This document shows positions 31,952-40,808 of a stretch of 64,000 nt of DNA, one piece after another. The stretch lies in assembly GCA_005938025.2 (NCBI GenBank), contig VCCI02000002.1, forward strand, positions 496,001 through 560,000, written 5' to 3'. Source of the stretch: Inquilinus sp. KBS0705 (GTDB taxonomy: Bacteria; Bacteroidota; Bacteroidia; Sphingobacteriales; Sphingobacteriaceae). The number at the start of each line of letters is the position of its first letter. The first letter of the stretch is position 1. The notes under the pieces are model-generated. The model was given only the letters and a program-made list of their open reading frames with translations, ran no database searches and was not told where the DNA came from. The position numbers were made by a program, and so were the translations under genes.

Positions 31952-34546
31952 ATGATGTCAATATTACGGGGAAGTAAATACCTCCCTATAGCCGTTGCTA
32001 CGCTTGCGATTGCAGCAACATCGTGCGCTACAAAAAAACAGGCAACCCAGGGCCAAACAGTTACTCTTAAAACCACCTCCACTTCTTCCGGATCTACAGC
32101 TACCGCAACCGTTGGGCCGGCTAAAAAAGAAGGCATTAAAAAATTCAGCGACCTGGTGGGTAAAACAAAAGCCGATACCGGCCTTTTTAATACCTATAAG
32201 ATCGACGGTAAGTATTACTTCGAAATTCCGGATAGCCTGGTAAGTCGCGAAATGCTAGTAGTTACCCGTTTTGTTAAAACCCCCGTTGGCTTAAAATCAT
32301 TTGGCCAGCAGTATGGCGGCGAAGAAGTTAACGACCAGGTATGGAAATGGGAGCGACACGATAAACAAGTTTTTATACGCATACCCAGCTATGCCGTGAG
32401 GGCCGATAGCACCAGCGATATGTACCAGTCGGTAAAAAACTCAAACCTTGATGCCGTGTTGGCAGCGTTTGATATAAAGGCTTACAATAAGGATACTACA
32501 GGTGTGCTAGTTGATGTAACCGACCTTTATAATGGCGATATCGCAGCAATAGGATTGCCTGATAACATCAAAAAAATGTACAAAGTAACCGGGCTCGACA
32601 ATACCCGCTCTTACATTGATACTATAAAAAGCTTCCCAATAAATGTTGAAGCACGTACGCTAAAAACTTACAGAGCTGCCGAGTCGCCAACGGATAATAC
32701 CACCGGTGCGGTAACCTTTGAGCTGAATACATCAATGCTGTTATTGCCTAAAGTGCCAATGCAGGCACGTTTAAACGATGACAGGGTTGGCTTTTTTGGC
32801 CAATACCAAACAGATTATGGTACAGGTGCCCAAAAAGCCGAAGGTACAGCATATATACACCGCTGGAGGTTAGAGCCTAAAGACGAAGCGGCATATGCAC
32901 GCGGCGAATTGGTTGAACCTAAAAAGCAAATTGTTTATTACATAGACCCCGCAACCCCTAAAAAATGGGTGCCCTATTTAATAGCAGGTATTAACGACTG
33001 GAACAAAGGTTTTGAAGCGGCAGGCTTTAAAAACGCCATTGTTGGTAAAGTGGCGCCAACTGCAAAAGAAGACCCTGAATTTAGTACCGAAGATGCCCGC
33101 TACAGCGTAATCAGGTACTTCGCATCAGATGTGCAAAATGCTTACGGCCCGCATATATCCGACCCGCGCAGCGGCGAGATATTAGAAAGCCACGTAGGTT
33201 GGTACCATAACGTAATGAGCTTGCTGCGTAACTGGTTTTTTATACAAACCGCGGCTGTAAACCCTAATGTACGCAACCCTAAATTTACTGATGAGCAAAT
33301 GGGCGAACTGATACGCTTTGTATCATCGCACGAGATTGGCCACACCTTGGGGCTACCGCATAACTTTGGTAGCAGCTACGCTTACCCGGTAGATTCGTTG
33401 CGGTCAAAAACATTTACCGCTACACATGGTACAGCACCATCAATAATGGATTACGCCCGTTTTAATTACATAGCGCAGCCGGGCGATGGTGTTACTCACT
33501 TGTATCCGCAAATTGGCGAGTACGACCTTTGGTCTATCAAATGGGGGTACAGCTATTTTCCTGGTAAAAAAACTCTTAAGCAAGAAAAAGAAATATTGGA
33601 TGTCTGGACAATGCAAAAAGCCGGTAACCCGCTTTATTATTACGGCCGCCAGGGCACATCTATCGACCCGCGTTTACAAAACGAAGATTTGGGCGATAAC
33701 GCCATGAAAGCAAGTACCTATGGTATAGCCAACTTAAAACGTATTTTGCCAAACATCGAAAAATGGACCTTTCAAAAAGGAGAAGACTATTCTGATGTGC
33801 AGGACCTGTATAACGAGGTTATTGGACAGTTTAATAGGTACATGGGGCATGTTACTACCAATATTGGGGGTATGAACGAAAACTTTAAAACATACGATCA
33901 GAAGGGCCCTGTTTATGATTTTGTAAACAAAAGCCTGCAACACGATGCAGTAATGTTTTTAAATCAGCAATTATTTACTACCCCATACTGGCTAATAAAT
34001 AATTCGGAACTAAGCAAGTTTGACAATGGTGTAGTATTAGGCCGTATTAAGGCGCTACAGGTAAACGTTACAGCTAATGTGCTTAACGCATCAAGGTTGG
34101 CGCGTATGTTTGATAACGAGGCTAAAAATGGCGCAAAAGCTTATACAGTAGCCGAATTGCTGACTGACTTACATGCCGGTATATTCACCACAGGCAAACC
34201 TGATCAGTTTAAAAGAAACCTGCAACGTGGTTATATTGATAACTTAAAGAGTTTGTTGAACGAAGATGCCAGCAGAAGCTTTCCTGGCGCTACATCGGCG
34301 CAATTAGCCAATTATGGTTTAACACCTATCAACATTGCCTTGTCTGACATCAGGCCGTTGGTTAGGGCCGAGTTAACTAAAATAAGTGCAGGCTTGCCTA
34401 AAGGTGGGGATGCCATAACAGCAGCACATTACGCCGATCTGCGTTTGCGTATCAAAGAAGCCTTATATCCAACAAGGCCGATTGTGAACATACCTGCCGG
34501 TGCGCCGGGGCGTTTAGCTAATGATAACAGCCAGATAGAATATTAA
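31952..34546 (+). CDS. lipoprotein zinc metalloprotease with DUF5117/DUF5118 domains
   Basis: 864 residues. The signal ends in a lipobox (LAIAATSC), so it is a lipoprotein of the outer or inner membrane. DUF5118 and DUF5117-type regions lead into the metzincin-like active site SHEIGHTLGLPHNF, with the zinc histidines near 460, 464 and 470. A downstream SIMDYARFNYIAQPGD segment fits the Met-turn. Large secreted proteases of this kind are common in Bacteroidota; the target is unknown. Confidence 0.9.
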   Translation: MMSILRGSKYLPIAVATLAIAATSCATKKQATQGQTVTLKTTSTSSGSTATATVGPAKKEGIKKFSDLVGKTKADTGLFNTYKIDGKYYFEIPDSLVSREMLVVTRFVKTPVGLKSFGQQYGGEEVNDQVWKWERHDKQVFIRIPSYAVRADSTSDMYQSVKNSNLDAVLAAFDIKAYNKDTTGVLVDVTDLYNGDIAAIGLPDNIKKMYKVTGLDNTRSYIDTIKSFPINVEARTLKTYRAAESPTDNTTGAVTFELNTSMLLLPKVPMQARLNDDRVGFFGQYQTDYGTGAQKAEGTAYIHRWRLEPKDEAAYARGELVEPKKQIVYYIDPATPKKWVPYLIAGINDWNKGFEAAGFKNAIVGKVAPTAKEDPEFSTEDARYSVIRYFASDVQNAYGPHISDPRSGEILESHVGWYHNVMSLLRNWFFIQTAAVNPNVRNPKFTDEQMGELIRFVSSHEIGHTLGLPHNFGSSYAYPVDSLRSKTFTATHGTAPSIMDYARFNYIAQPGDGVTHLYPQIGEYDLWSIKWGYSYFPGKKTLKQEKEILDVWTMQKAGNPLYYYGRQGTSIDPRLQNEDLGDNAMKASTYGIANLKRILPNIEKWTFQKGEDYSDVQDLYNEVIGQFNRYMGHVTTNIGGMNENFKTYDQKGPVYDFVNKSLQHDAVMFLNQQLFTTPYWLINNSELSKFDNGVVLGRIKALQVNVTANVLNASRLARMFDNEAKNGAKAYTVAELLTDLHAGIFTTGKPDQFKRNLQRGYIDNLKSLLNEDASRSFPGATSAQLANYGLTPINIALSDIRPLVRAELTKISAGLPKGGDAITAAHYADLRLRIKEALYPTRPIVNIPAGAPGRLANDNSQIEY

Positions 34547-34565
34547 AAATCAAGTGCTTTACATT

Positions 34566-34596
34566 AAGCCCTCGTTGATGTTTTCAACGGGGGCTT
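34566..34596. terminator. terminator after the metalloprotease gene
   Basis: AAGCCCTCGTTGA pairs with TCAACGGGGGCTT around a short loop, followed by TTTATTTT. It lies between convergent genes and may serve both. Confidence 0.75.
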
Positions 34597-34597
34597 T

Positions 34598-34870
34598 TTA
34601 TTTTAACTGGCTTATATTTTCAAAAAAAGCAGTCTGGATGTCCAAAAGAGTGCGCACACTTATTTTTTCGCCATAAGTATCAAAGCAAAGAAACTTCGAC
34701 TTTCGGGGGTCGTTATCTTTTGATTTCTCCAAAAAATTGAAGGTCTCATAAAAATAATGGTTAGTTGTAATGTGGCTTTTATTATTTGTTTGCGAGGCGT
34801 TAAGCCTAAATCCAATGGCATCCATCCATTTATGCACCCTTGAGTGCAATGACACAGCAAAATTATCCAT
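34598..34870 (-). CDS. small hypothetical protein
   Basis: 90 residues from an ATG at 34870, with no signal or membrane segment and no recognised family. It is rich in Asn, Lys and Phe and AT-rich in codons. Its stop is within two bases of the shared terminator, which favours a real convergent gene. The frame might be chance; I put it at about even odds. A competing frame (34660-34947) has no better support. Confidence 0.45.
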   Translation of the reverse strand: MDNFAVSLHSRVHKWMDAIGFRLNASQTNNKSHITTNHYFYETFNFLEKSKDNDPRKSKFLCFDTYGEKISVRTLLDIQTAFFENISQLK

Positions 34871-35074
34871 AGGTTAATGTATTTATAAAGTTTAACGAAA
34901 AGCGAGTTGAAAATGTTGCGCGATTTGCAGCATTGATTTTTTAACAATAGTTAATTGCTAATGTAACCTGTAACTGGTTATTTAATTCTTTAAAGAAAAT
35001 TAATACACATCAAAGAAATTTTTGAAACTAATTGAAGGATACCTCGTACAAGACGGTATCCAAATAAAATATTT

Positions 35075-35740
35075 ATGAAAATAAACAGACTACTGATTGC
35101 CATTTTGTTGCCGGCTATGATAAGTGTAAGCGCTTGCAAAAAATTGAGCATGCCTGGTCCGCAAGGTAAAACGGGGAATACCGGCAAAACCGGTGCAACC
35201 GGCGCTACGGGTGCAACCGGCCCGGCAGGTGCAACGGGTGCCACAGGTACCGGCGGCCCGCAGGGGCCAACCGGCGCAACGGGCGCTACCGGTGCAACCG
35301 GCCCACAAGGCCCCGCCGGCCCGACAGGAGCCACCGGCGAAACCGGCGCACAAGGCCCGCAAGGGGCAGATGGCAATGCCAACGTGCAAAGCTTTTTGCT
35401 AACCAACCGCAGTGTTGCGCTAACAGGCTTTACAACATTTAGTATTCCGGCTATTACCCAGGAAATAGTAGATCAGGGATTAGTGCTTGTTTACTTTCGC
35501 ATATCTGGTAGTGGTACCGGTTATTTCTCGCTGCCCTATAACGAGGCGGGGAACACGCTTGCCGTATCATCATACCGCGCCGGCAGTTTAGATGTTAAGG
35601 CAAACTTTACTGCTAACAACCTCGATTTTAGAATAGTTGTGATATCGGGCACCGGGCTCACCAATTTAGGCACTGTGCATCCGGGCTTAAATCTAAAGGA
35701 TTATACGCAAGTAGCATCGGCATTGCGGTTAGGTAATTAA
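35075..35740 (+). CDS. collagen-like lipoprotein
   Basis: 221 residues. A lipobox ends at Cys21 (ISVSAC), so it is lipid-anchored. Residues 28-102 are 25 uninterrupted Gly-X-Y triplets, mostly GAT, GPQ and GPA, a threonine-rich version of the collagen triple helix. The rest (about 105-221) is a beta-rich globular domain of unknown family ([20 protein letters not shown]), which may help the chain trimerise. It may form a stalk on the cell surface. No proline-hydroxylation partner is visible. It has its own terminator. Confidence 0.85.
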   Translation: MKINRLLIAILLPAMISVSACKKLSMPGPQGKTGNTGKTGATGATGATGPAGATGATGTGGPQGPTGATGATGATGPQGPAGPTGATGETGAQGPQGADGNANVQSFLLTNRSVALTGFTTFSIPAITQEIVDQGLVLVYFRISGSGTGYFSLPYNEAGNTLAVSSYRAGSLDVKANFTANNLDFRIVVISGTGLTNLGTVHPGLNLKDYTQVASALRLGN

Positions 35741-35784
35741 TAGTGGCATTGTATGTAAATGTATACAAGCCAAAAGGTTATATA

Positions 35785-35818
35785 AATAAAGGGGAGCTGC
35801 TAACAGCGCCCCTTTATT
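35785..35818. terminator. terminator after the collagen-like gene
   Basis: AATAAAGGGGAGCTG pairs, with one mismatch, with CAGCGCCCCTTTATT, a hairpin with a 4-base loop, followed by a T-containing tail. Confidence 0.75.
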
Positions 35819-35967
35819 GTTTAATGTAACAATGGTATTGCTTTAATACGGTTATATGTAACAATAATATGATTAGTTAAATATTTAAAACTAAATAAGC
35901 GAACATTTGCACAATATATGCGTTACCCCTGCGGAAATTACAGCATGTATATGTATTTAAGACGATT

Positions 35968-38919
35968 ATGAAACATTTATATTTAATACTCATACTTATA
36001 TCCTTTGGTATAATTAAAGCGAATGCACAGGCCACACGCCAGGTAAGCGGTACTGTTATAGACAGTACAAAACTAACCTTGCCGGGCACCAACCTACGCC
36101 TTACGTCGGATAAAGGCGATAGCGTTATTACTATAGCCGATGCTAACGGAAAATTTACTTTCCCGGAAGTAAAGGGCACTAAGATAAATTTGGCCATTAC
36201 CTCAATTGGCTACCAGGCAATAATTAAACACTTTACCCTTGATGCAGGCACGGGCCCGGTAACGCTCGACCCCATTATACTGCAATCAGACACAAGGCAG
36301 CTTGCCGCGGTAACTATTGTGGGTGTTAACCCGGTGGTTTTTAAGGAAGATACCGTTGAATATAAGGTTAGTGCCTATAAGGTACGCGAAAACGCACCTG
36401 TTGAAGATGTATTAAAAAAGATACCCGGTATTGATGTAGCGAAGGATGGTACTGTAACCGCGCAAGGTAAGCAGGTTACTAAAGTACGCGTAAACGGTAA
36501 AGACTTTTTTGGCGGCGACGTACAAAGCGCTACCAAAAACTTACCGGCTGATGTAATTGAAAGCGTACAAATAGTAGACGACTATGGCGACCAGGCCAAC
36601 CTAACCGGTGTTAAAACCGGCGAACCAGCCAAAATATTAAACTTTACAATACGTAAGGATAAAAACTATGGTTATTTTGGGCAAGCGACAGCAGGTGATG
36701 GCAGTGACCTATTACCAAAAGAGCCTGGTGTAACTAACGAAAACAGGTATGTTGGCTTACTAAACTTTTTTAAATTTAAAGGAGACCAGCAAATATCTGT
36801 TTTAGGCAGTATAAACAATACCAACGTTAATACCTTTAGCTACGGCGCGCCAACAGGTGGTGGTGGTGGCGGTTTTGGTGGTAACGGCGGCGGTGGCGGT
36901 GGCCGCGGTAACGCTTTGCGGGGCGGTTCTACAGGCTCAACAACCAACGCAAATGGTATAACCAATGCCCATTCTATCGGCTTAAACTTTCGCGATCAAT
37001 GGGGTAAAAATTTGGCTGTTTATGGTAGCTATAGTTATACTAATAACACCACCTTTACAAATTCGACATCGCTACAAGAAAATAATAACCAAACGCCAAC
37101 GACTAGTAATACCAATAGCCAGGAAACAGCCAATCCATTAAATCACCGGTTTAATTTTAATTTAGAGTGGAAGCCGGATACTATTAATTACTTAAAGCTT
37201 ACGCCGACCTTTTCTTATTCGGGTACAGATGTAACCAGTTTTGATGATGTAAGTTCAACCAGAAACAATGCGCCTAATTTAGCTTATACATCAAACTCTA
37301 TCAGCAATTCCACCTCGCCTAATTATGGCATTACCGGTTTGTACAATCACAGGTTTAATAGTAAGGGCCGTAATTTAAGCATCAACTTCAATGCTAATAC
37401 ATCAAAAAACTCATCGTACGATAACCCTATATATAATTACACGGTAGGCAACCCTACTGCGCCTATTAACCAGGTTATTAACACCGATAGCCGCACAAAT
37501 AGCTATGGTGCAAACTTTTCTTTCCTTGAGCCCATAGGTAAGGTTTCCTTCTTGGAGTTAAATTACGCTTATAATCACTCTTACAACACCAGCGATAAGC
37601 AAACCGATACGCTTGATAATACTAACAGATATAACCGATACGATTTGTTAAGCAACAATTATAATTACACGTTTACTACTAACCGCTTTGGGTTAAATTA
37701 TAGGGTAGTAGAAAAATTGTACAACTATACAGTGGGTGTTGGTGTACAGCCGGCAACACTATCGGGCGTTAATTTGCAAAATGGCATCAAAACCAGTGTA
37801 TCAACTTTTAATGTTATACCAGCTGCAAACTTTAACTACAACTTTTCGCGTAGCAAGGCTTTGCGTTTTAACTATAATGGTAATAGTAACCAGCCATCGT
37901 TTAATCAATTACAACCTGTTACCGATTTTTCTAATGCGTTATACCCTGTACAAGGTAATCCCAACTTAAAGCCCGAGTTTGCCAACAATGTTTCGTTACG
38001 ATACAACAACTTTAGCTTTCAAACAGGTAATATATTTTTCAGCAATCTGTCGTACACATCAACAAATAATAAGATCGTAGCAAATACCGTCACCTATCCC
38101 GAAAAGTTTACGGCTGCAGTATTGGCTACAGCATCTGACGAGACCAAGCGACTACAAAATACTAACTTAACCCAGTATTTAAATACCAGCGGCTATTACC
38201 AGTTAAGCGGTGGTGTAGTATATTCAAAACCATGGGCCGAGCGCAGGTACACCTTAATATTTGGCGGTAACGTTGCCTATACCAATAACATTGGTTTCTC
38301 GCAAAGTGTAGATAGCAACTACGTATTCTCTGCAATAGAAAAAAACATAGCAAAAACGCTATCAGTTATTCCTAATGTGCGTTTCAGAATGAATATTACT
38401 GATATAATTGATGCGGAATTGAACGCCAAATACACCATCAACAAAACCAATAACTCGTTACAAAACCCGGTTTTCAACAACAATACCAACACCCGTACCT
38501 TAGAGCTCGGTGCAAATGGCAAAAATTATTTCTGGAAAGACTGGACCTTAAGCTACGACTACACCAAACAATTAAACTACGGTTACTCGCAAACGCTTAA
38601 TATTAAAAACCCTAACCTGTTAAATGCATACGTAGAGCGCCGCTTTTTAAAAGACCATCGCGGTACCATACGCCTTGCCGCATACGATATATTTAACGAG
38701 AATACGGGCTACTCAACTGTTACCAATGGCAGTACAGTAACCCAAACTAACGTAAACAGGCTTGGCCGTTATTACCTGGTGAGCTTTACCCTGCGTTTGC
38801 AAAAATTCTCGGGAAAGGCCCCAACTCAAAACAGAGACCTTAGACAAGGTGGCGGCGGCGATCGCCCTGCTGGCGGCCCTCCGGCTGGCGGCCCCCCTCC
38901 GGGCGGCGGCACATTCTAA
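35968..38919 (+). CDS. outer-membrane beta-barrel protein with carboxypeptidase-like N-terminus
   Basis: 983 residues. Signal peptide (1-21, ending ANAQ), a carboxypeptidase-regulatory-like domain (about 25-105), a plug-like region (about 115-230, VEDVLKKIPGIDVAKDGT) and an outer-membrane barrel of the OMP_b-brl_3 type. A Gly-rich loop (about 295-320) and a Gly/Pro-rich C-terminal tail (about 965-983) are unusual for a TonB receptor. No TonB box is evident. It may transport or anchor something at the surface; the ligand is unknown. Confidence 0.85.
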   Translation: MKHLYLILILISFGIIKANAQATRQVSGTVIDSTKLTLPGTNLRLTSDKGDSVITIADANGKFTFPEVKGTKINLAITSIGYQAIIKHFTLDAGTGPVTLDPIILQSDTRQLAAVTIVGVNPVVFKEDTVEYKVSAYKVRENAPVEDVLKKIPGIDVAKDGTVTAQGKQVTKVRVNGKDFFGGDVQSATKNLPADVIESVQIVDDYGDQANLTGVKTGEPAKILNFTIRKDKNYGYFGQATAGDGSDLLPKEPGVTNENRYVGLLNFFKFKGDQQISVLGSINNTNVNTFSYGAPTGGGGGGFGGNGGGGGGRGNALRGGSTGSTTNANGITNAHSIGLNFRDQWGKNLAVYGSYSYTNNTTFTNSTSLQENNNQTPTTSNTNSQETANPLNHRFNFNLEWKPDTINYLKLTPTFSYSGTDVTSFDDVSSTRNNAPNLAYTSNSISNSTSPNYGITGLYNHRFNSKGRNLSINFNANTSKNSSYDNPIYNYTVGNPTAPINQVINTDSRTNSYGANFSFLEPIGKVSFLELNYAYNHSYNTSDKQTDTLDNTNRYNRYDLLSNNYNYTFTTNRFGLNYRVVEKLYNYTVGVGVQPATLSGVNLQNGIKTSVSTFNVIPAANFNYNFSRSKALRFNYNGNSNQPSFNQLQPVTDFSNALYPVQGNPNLKPEFANNVSLRYNNFSFQTGNIFFSNLSYTSTNNKIVANTVTYPEKFTAAVLATASDETKRLQNTNLTQYLNTSGYYQLSGGVVYSKPWAERRYTLIFGGNVAYTNNIGFSQSVDSNYVFSAIEKNIAKTLSVIPNVRFRMNITDIIDAELNAKYTINKTNNSLQNPVFNNNTNTRTLELGANGKNYFWKDWTLSYDYTKQLNYGYSQTLNIKNPNLLNAYVERRFLKDHRGTIRLAAYDIFNENTGYSTVTNGSTVTQTNVNRLGRYYLVSFTLRLQKFSGKAPTQNRDLRQGGGGDRPAGGPPAGGPPPGGGTF

Positions 38920-38932
38920 ACTGCTATATAAC

Positions 38933-38968
38933 AAAAAGGCCCCTGTTGATGAAACAGGGGCCTTTTTT
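38933..38968. terminator. bidirectional terminator
   Basis: AAAAAGGCCCCTGTT pairs with AACAGGGGCCTTTTTT around a TGATGA-type loop. It is between the convergent barrel-protein and response-regulator genes. Confidence 0.85.
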
Positions 38969-38982
38969 ATACTTTATGATTT

Positions 38983-39357
38983 TTAGTTTTTTACTAATAC
39001 AGTATTAATAACCCGCTCAAGCTCCTCCAGATCAAATGGTTTGGCCAGGTAGGTTTCGGCACCGGCATGGTCAGCGAGTAGCTGTATATCGCTATTAGCC
39101 GAGAAGTAAACTACGGGGATGTTTTTAAGGTCATCGTCCTTTTTAAGCGTTTGGGTAGCTATAATGCCACCGGCATCAGGTATCCAGTTGTCCATCAAAA
39201 TCACATCCGGCTGTATACCCGAAACCTTTTCTACGATGTCGTTACAATCTGTATAGGTATGAACTTCCCATCCCTGTTCCTCTAAAATATAGCTACAGAT
39301 AGACAGAATGTCCTCATCATCATCAAAAATAATGATCTTTTTGTTTGTGTTGCTCAT
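38983..39357 (-). CDS. single-domain response regulator
   Basis: 124 residues, a receiver domain only. Asp12-14 in IIIFDDDEDIL bind the metal, Asp56 in VILMDNWIPD accepts the phosphate, Ser and Lys in VVYFSANS and YLAKPF complete the switch. No output domain, so it passes the signal by protein contact, as CheY and Spo0F do. No kinase gene is adjacent. The upstream region carries a copy of the leader motif shared with the histidine kinase at 12002-13222, which is a possible partner. Confidence 0.9.
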   Translation of the reverse strand: MSNTNKKIIIFDDDEDILSICSYILEEQGWEVHTYTDCNDIVEKVSGIQPDVILMDNWIPDAGGIIATQTLKKDDDLKNIPVVYFSANSDIQLLADHAGAETYLAKPFDLEELERVINTVLVKN

Positions 39358-39521
39358 TGGAAATGTAGGATGTGAAACTAAAAAGAAGTTTTAAAAAAAG
39401 CAAATTTTTTAATTAGCGGGATAAGCATTAGATACGTCATTTACCAACAGCCGGTTTTTTACATTCCACACCTGCGCATAAACCATTCCAATTTTTTCGT
39501 GGTCATGCGGGATTTTTTCTC

Positions 39522-39562
39522 TTTTTTTCGTTTTAATTCGTTGGGTGTGCTTAACTAATATA
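39522..39562 (-). promoter_or_regulatory. shared leader motif, copy upstream of the response regulator
   Basis: In the 359-base gap upstream of the regulator the reverse strand reads TATATTAG (39562-39555), then CCCAACGAATTAAAACGAAA and a further A-run. The same string is in the copy upstream of the histidine kinase. About 165-200 bases separate it from the regulator start. Confidence 0.5.
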
Positions 39563-39591
39563 AAAATTTATTGGCAAACCGAGATGTCTCC

Positions 39592-39706
39592 CATCACCCT
39601 GCCCACCCTTCTCTGTCCAAACTCCTGAAGTGGATGGCTTCGGCAAGGTGTTCCATTTTTATATCGGGGCTGTCGGCAAGGTCGGCTATGGTGCGGCTTA
39701 CTTTTA
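39592..39706 (-). pseudogene. duplicated comM 3'-end fragment
   Basis: 115 bases identical, but for two, to 40806-40920, the true end of comM. Read in the comM frame it still encodes the last ~37 residues to the TGA, with one Gly-to-Asp change. It lies just beyond the stop of the secreted-protein gene, so that gene sits between two direct copies of the comM end. Confidence 0.85.
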
Positions 39707-39716
39707 TAATGTTAGA

Positions 39717-40808
39717 TTACTCGCTATCCCCACGCAATATAAAACCGTAACTCTGCACGGTTTTTTTTGTTACGCTGGGCAACTCGTTTAAGGCTTTTAG
39801 GTATACATATTTTTTGCCTTTTTCAATACCGGGAAAGAGCTCAACAAGTATCTTTTTAATCTCTTCGTTTTCAGCTGTTAGCTCTGCGGTGTTTTGTAGA
39901 GGTATCTTGGTTATATAGGTGATAGATGTAAATATCCCATTACTTGCAGTAAATGGACTTACATAAACAATTTCGGGCATTGTAGGAATCTTAGAGAGTT
40001 TAATAGGCATAGGATATTTTTCGGCCATCTCTTTAAATACTTCTGCTTCAAATTTTTTCATCGCCGGTAGCTCTGTGTAGTTGAAGCTTTGCGGGAATGG
40101 TGATATTGTGCGGGCTGATAAAATAATATTGTTATAGGTATCTAATAAATAGCCCTTGCCGTAATATTGCCGGGCTAATTTATAAAAGTCGACCGCTGTA
40201 ATACCCTTTATACTATAGGGCAGTACAGCATAAAATTCCATCTTCCAGGTATTGCCATATTTGCAATATACACTGGCTAATAAAAACTCCCTGTTCTCTC
40301 CCGGGCAAATTAATAACGAGATGTATGTGTTTTTTTGGGTAATGAAAAATTTGAATTTGTAACCATTGCCACTTGTCGAATCTTTAACAATTACCCCCAC
40401 CTTACCAATCTCGTTAGACCTATACGAGAATTCGTCAAGCACGCGATAGCGTTTCTCTGTAATATCAGTATAGCGCTCCACCTTAAATACCGGAGAGGGA
40501 AAACTTTCTTCCAGGCTTTTAAAGTTAGCTAATTGAATTTTCGACCTATCTGAATACATAGAATGAAGCTTCGATGTATCATTGTCTAAATATGCAGATA
40601 GCAAAGTATCGTTTAAATTTTTAATCTTATTCCTTAATCTCTTATTTATCTGGTTGTTGCGATAAACAATGAATTTAGTGGCGGTATCAGGTGGTGGAAT
40701 AGGGCGTATGCTAACCAGCTCTTCAACAGTACTGTCTTTTTGGGTTTGTTGTTGCGCACTACAATTAATAGTAACAAGTAATACTAATATAGTTAACAAT
40801 TTCCTCAT
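39717..40808 (-). CDS. secreted protein of unknown function between comM ends
   Basis: 363 residues from the ATG at 40808, which overlaps the comM stop (TGATG) and begins a signal peptide (1-22, [18 protein letters not shown]). A longer frame from 40820 is rejected because it spoils the signal peptide. The mature part is mixed alpha/beta, lysine- and tyrosine-rich, and matches no family I recognise. It is AT-richer than comM. Flanking 115-bp direct repeats of the comM end suggest arrival by insertion or duplication. The start codon itself lies within the repeat. Confidence 0.75.
   Translation of the reverse strand: MRKLLTILVLLVTINCSAQQQTQKDSTVEELVSIRPIPPPDTATKFIVYRNNQINKRLRNKIKNLNDTLLSAYLDNDTSKLHSMYSDRSKIQLANFKSLEESFPSPVFKVERYTDITEKRYRVLDEFSYRSNEIGKVGVIVKDSTSGNGYKFKFFITQKNTYISLLICPGENREFLLASVYCKYGNTWKMEFYAVLPYSIKGITAVDFYKLARQYYGKGYLLDTYNNIILSARTISPFPQSFNYTELPAMKKFEAEVFKEMAEKYPMPIKLSKIPTMPEIVYVSPFTASNGIFTSITYITKIPLQNTAELTAENEEIKKILVELFPGIEKGKKYVYLKALNELPSVTKKTVQSYGFILRGDSE

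Noticed and set aside
34660..34947. 95-codon frame overlapping the small hypothetical gene at 34598-34870
   Set aside because: Two overlapping frames on the same strand cannot both be favoured; the other ends next to a terminator and has a normal composition.
35090..35406. Reverse-strand Pro/Gly/Ala-rich frames opposite the collagen-like gene
   Set aside because: They are the complement of the Gly-X-Y repeat, which naturally opens all frames.
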